A DNA stretch of 32,392 nt from Hamadaea sp. (lineage in GTDB: Bacteria; Actinomycetota; Actinomycetes; Mycobacteriales; Micromonosporaceae). Positions 30,023 through 32,392 of this stretch are shown one piece after another. The DNA is taken from assembly GCA_013361475.1 (NCBI GenBank), contig JABFYB010000444.1:1-32392 (forward strand). The letters run 5' to 3'. The position numbers and the translations under genes are program-made. Numbering within the stretch: the first letter of the stretch is position 1; each line of letters starts with the position of its first letter. The notes beneath the pieces were generated by a model. The model ran no database searches. It worked only from the letters and a program-made list of their open reading frames with translations, and was not told the origin of the DNA.

Positions 30023-30865
30023 TCACGGCCATCCGGCGCCCGGCACGGCCACGTCGACGGCGAGCACCTGGCCACTGCCGGGCCGCACCGGTTGAGCCTC
30101 GGTCATGCTCTGCCAGACCGCCGCCACGATGAACAGCGTGGTACCCGCCGGACCGCCGAGCGCGCAAGCGAATCCGCCCCGATCCAGGTCGATCGTCTGC
30201 CGGACCTCGCCGCCTTCGGCCACGCGTACGCACCGGCGGTTGGGCACGTCGGCGTACCAGACGGCGTTCTCGGCGTCGAGACAGATGCCGTCCGGCGCTC
30301 CGTCGCCGAGATCCGCCCAGATCCGTCGATTCTCGAGGGTCCCGTCCGCCCCGATGTCGAAGCCCAGCAGACAGTTGCGAAACGAGTCGGCGACGATGAG
30401 CGTCGAGTTGTCCGCCGTCACCGCCATTCCGTTGGGAAACAGGACGTCGTCGGCGACCTGGCGTAGGCCGCCGTCCGGGGTCACCAGCGACACCCCGCCC
30501 GGCCGGACCTCCTCGCCGGCCATCGGATCGAAGCCCGCCCGGTTCACGTAGACGTTGCCCCGCCCATCGGCGACCACGTCGTTCCAGCCCGGACGGCCGA
30601 GGTCGGCGTACCTCCTCAGGCCCCCGTCCCCGGCCCGGACGAGCAGCCGCCCCTCGGCCGACGAGACGATCACCATCCGGCCGTCGGGCAGCCACGCTGT
30701 GCACAGGGGCAGCGACGGCACGCGCGCGACCACCTCGCTCCGGCCGGCCAGGTCGGTCGCGAGGACCTCACCGGCGGACCAGTCCGAGAAGTACAGCCGG
30801 TCGCCGTGCCATCGTGGGGACTCCACCAGCCCTCGGCCACCGAGCACCACCCGAGCCTCACTCAA
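30023..30865 (-). CDS. SMP-30/gluconolactonase-like protein
   Basis: 280 residues, six-bladed propeller of the SMP-30/gluconolaconase/LRE family, calcium-dependent lactonases of sugar lactones and related compounds. Family points: GLVESPRWHGDRLYFSDW (metal-binding Glu), LGRPGWNDVVADGRGNVYVN (Asn/Asp), LFPNGMAVTADNSTLIVADS (Asn), GAPDGICLDAENAVWYADV (Asp). TTG 30865 is preferred, with AGGTGG 6 nt upstream; GTG 30880 is in frame. There is no signal peptide. It is divergent from the MFS gene. Confidence 0.88.
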   Translation of the reverse strand: MSEARVVLGGRGLVESPRWHGDRLYFSDWSAGEVLATDLAGRSEVVARVPSLPLCTAWLPDGRMVIVSSAEGRLLVRAGDGGLRRYADLGRPGWNDVVADGRGNVYVNRAGFDPMAGEEVRPGGVSLVTPDGGLRQVADDVLFPNGMAVTADNSTLIVADSFRNCLLGFDIGADGTLENRRIWADLGDGAPDGICLDAENAVWYADVPNRRCVRVAEGGEVRQTIDLDRGGFACALGGPAGTTLFIVAAVWQSMTEAQPVRPGSGQVLAVDVAVPGAGWP

Positions 30866-30941
30866 CGCCGACCACCTCACTCATCCGTCTCACCTGCTTA
30901 TACGAACGAGCCCCCGCCGAATCGACAACCGCCCCCACAGA

Positions 30942-30947
30942 TACGGT
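30942..30947 (+). promoter_or_regulatory. -10 box of the MFS gene (leaderless)
   Basis: TACGGT, seven bases, ATG 30955, no ribosome-binding site. Confidence 0.5.
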
Positions 30948-30954
30948 CGCGATC

Positions 30955-32205
30955 ATGGAAAACACCCCCCGGGCCGCACCCTGGCCGCTGGCCAGCCTCC
31001 TGCTGGTCGCCGCCGGGACCTTCCTCTCGGTCACCACCGAGATGCTGCCCATGGGCCTGCTCAGCTCCATCAGCCACGACCTGCGCGTGAGCGAGCCGTC
31101 GGTCGGGCTGCTCGTCACCGGGTACGCCCTCATGGTGGCCCTGTTCGCGGCCCCGCTCGGCCGGGCGACCGCCCGCCTCCCGCGGCGTGCGCTGTTCGTC
31201 GGCACCCTCGTCGCGTACGCCGGAAGCAGCGTCCTGATGGCGGTGAGCACGGCCTACCCGATCGCGGCGGTCGCGCGCCTGCTCGGCGGGCTGACGCACG
31301 GGGTGTTCTGGGCGATGGTCGCCGGATACGTGGCGCGCCTGGTTCCGCCGGAGCGGCTCGGCCGGGCGGTGACGATCGTGTTCAGCGGCGGAACCGTGGC
31401 CGTCCTGGTCGGAGTGCCGCTGGGGACCGGGCTGGGAGTGGCGATCGGCTGGCGGGCGTCGTTCCTGGCGCTCTCCGGGGCGACCGCGCTCGTCGCCCTG
31501 GTCGCGTCGCGGCTGCTGCCGCCGATGCCGGGCGAGACCGCCGCCACCGAGACCAGCCTGGTACGCGTACTGCGAACGCCGTCCGTGACGGTCGTCGCGG
31601 TCACCACGGCGCTGACGATGCTCGGCTACTTCGCCTTCTACACCTACATCTCGCCGTTCCTGCAGGCGTCCGGGGTCGCTGAGAAGACGCTCGGCCCGGC
31701 GTTGTTCGGTTACGGCGTCGCCGGGGCGGTCGGCTTGTTCCTGGCCGGGATGCTGGTCGATCGGCGACCGCGGCTGGCGATGCTGTCCGGCGGCGGCATC
31801 CTCACCGCGGCGCTCGTCTTCCTCGCCGTCGCCCCCGACGGGCCCGTGCTCGCCGTCGCCGGGGTCATGGTGGCCGGGCTCGCCCTGAACGGGCTGGCCG
31901 TCCTGGTGCAGGCCGCCATCCTGCGCGCAGCCCCGCCGCAGGCGGGGGACACCGCGTCGGCGCTCAACGCCTCGGCGTTCAACCTCGGCATCGGCGGTGG
32001 GGCGCTGCTCGGCGGGCAGGTCCTGGCCGGCTGGGGAACCGGTGCGCTGCCGGCGGTCGCCGCCGTGCTGACGGCGGCCGGGCTGCTTGGCGTCCTATAT
32101 GGACGGCGCGACGGATTTCCGGCCGTCATCGAGACGGTACGCCCGCCGGCTCCACGGTCGCCCGAGGATCGTCCCGCCGAGTACGGCGCTGGGCGTACCA
32201 GTTGA
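30955..32205 (+). CDS. MFS transporter, DHA1 family (sugar/drug efflux type)
   Basis: 416 residues with 12 predicted membrane segments. The first helix region (FLSVTTEMLPMGLLSSISHD, VSEPSVGLLVTGYALMVALF) is characteristic of AraJ/SotB-like DHA1 exporters; the motif A region is APLGRATARLPRRAL, and motif C-like VPLGTGLGVAIGWRASF follows in helix 5. Such proton-driven pumps export sugars, arabinose analogues or drugs. The C-terminal 30 residues are a cytoplasmic Pro/Arg-rich tail. Divergent from the SMP-30-like gene, convergent with the PaiB-like gene. Confidence 0.92.
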   Translation: MENTPRAAPWPLASLLLVAAGTFLSVTTEMLPMGLLSSISHDLRVSEPSVGLLVTGYALMVALFAAPLGRATARLPRRALFVGTLVAYAGSSVLMAVSTAYPIAAVARLLGGLTHGVFWAMVAGYVARLVPPERLGRAVTIVFSGGTVAVLVGVPLGTGLGVAIGWRASFLALSGATALVALVASRLLPPMPGETAATETSLVRVLRTPSVTVVAVTTALTMLGYFAFYTYISPFLQASGVAEKTLGPALFGYGVAGAVGLFLAGMLVDRRPRLAMLSGGGILTAALVFLAVAPDGPVLAVAGVMVAGLALNGLAVLVQAAILRAAPPQAGDTASALNASAFNLGIGGGALLGGQVLAGWGTGALPAVAAVLTAAGLLGVLYGRRDGFPAVIETVRPPAPRSPEDRPAEYGAGRTS

Positions 32206-32223
32206 TCTGACGCGCAGCGGCCG

Positions 32224-32392
32224 TCAGTGCCCGTTGTGAGCGCGCATCGCGGACGCCGCGGCGGTCTGGCCCTGCTCCGTCAGTCCGTCGATGACGCCGC
32301 CGACGTCGGCGGCCGAGCGGTTCTGGCTGAGCTTGGCCTTGGCCTCGACCCGCCGGATCACCAGCTCGACCCCGACGATGGCACGTGCCTGA
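32224..32392 (-). CDS. FMN-binding negative regulator PaiB-like (C-terminal end only)
   Basis: The visible 55 or so residues are the C-terminus of a PaiB-type split-barrel protein: IVGVELVIRRVEAKAKLSQN followed by RSAADVGGVIDGL. The KxKLSQNR block is the family signature. B. subtilis PaiB is a negative regulator of sporulation and protease genes. The rest of the gene lies beyond the window edge. Confidence 0.82.
   Translation of the reverse strand, partial: QARAIVGVELVIRRVEAKAKLSQNRSAADVGGVIDGLTEQGQTAAASAMRAHNGH

Overview
The window comes from a high-GC actinobacterium. The evidence is strong G/C bias at third codon positions, GTG and TTG starts, an F420-dependent (Ddn-type) oxidoreductase, an actinobacterial gas-vesicle operon, and many genes whose start codon lies 5-7 nt after a TANNNT -10 box (leaderless transcripts). 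Heavy use of CGTAC/GTACG in all codon phases suggests Micromonosporaceae or a relative; that is inference. It is chromosomal: no insertion sequence, integrase, plasmid gene, CRISPR array, tRNA or rRNA was seen.

Layout. 1-1519: two adjacent clpP genes on the minus strand, divergent from a PopR/ClgR-type activator that ends in the SsrA-like residues YALAA. The first clpP (cut by the window edge) has Ala where the catalytic Ser should be. 1531-6288: small metabolic genes, each next to a regulator (TetR/methyltransferase with two operators, TetR/hydrolase, flavin reductase/ArsR), plus a small unknown gene. 6289-7242: a broken 13E12-type HNH endonuclease gene bracketed by about 48-bp direct repeats. 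7243-15497: a GH95 fucosidase/aldo-keto reductase operon with its own promoter and operator, a transglutaminase-like protein, a TPR-SRPBCC protein, an SGNH lipoprotein, a DinB protein, an S24/S26-like fold, an MBL-fold hydrolase and a small unknown gene.

15594-20777 is the centrepiece: a ten-gene gas-vesicle operon in the order gvpY-Z-A-F-G-O-J-L-S-K, tightly packed (gaps of at most 9 bp, or overlaps), behind a sigma-B-type promoter (GTTT-N15-GGGTAC). gvpA, gvpJ and gvpS encode three GvpA-fold proteins, gvpF and gvpL two GvpF/L proteins, and gvpG, gvpO and gvpK accessory proteins. gvpY and gvpZ are low-complexity accessory proteins of unknown function. No gvpN ATPase is present. A STAS-domain anti-sigma antagonist follows directly, and a universal stress protein gene at 25.6-26.5 kb carries a second sigma-B-type promoter, so a shared stress regulon is a reasonable hypothesis.

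21175-32392: a membrane protein, the F420-type oxidoreductase, a metallophosphoesterase, an AHSA1 protein, aconitase, the universal stress protein, a DUF3040-type membrane protein, a MerR regulator, a 345-bp gap with large inverted repeats, a membrane-anchored beta-propeller, an EVE-MarR pair, a 47-residue GPGG-type membrane protein, an SMP-30 lactonase-like protein, an MFS exporter and the 3' end of a PaiB-like gene.
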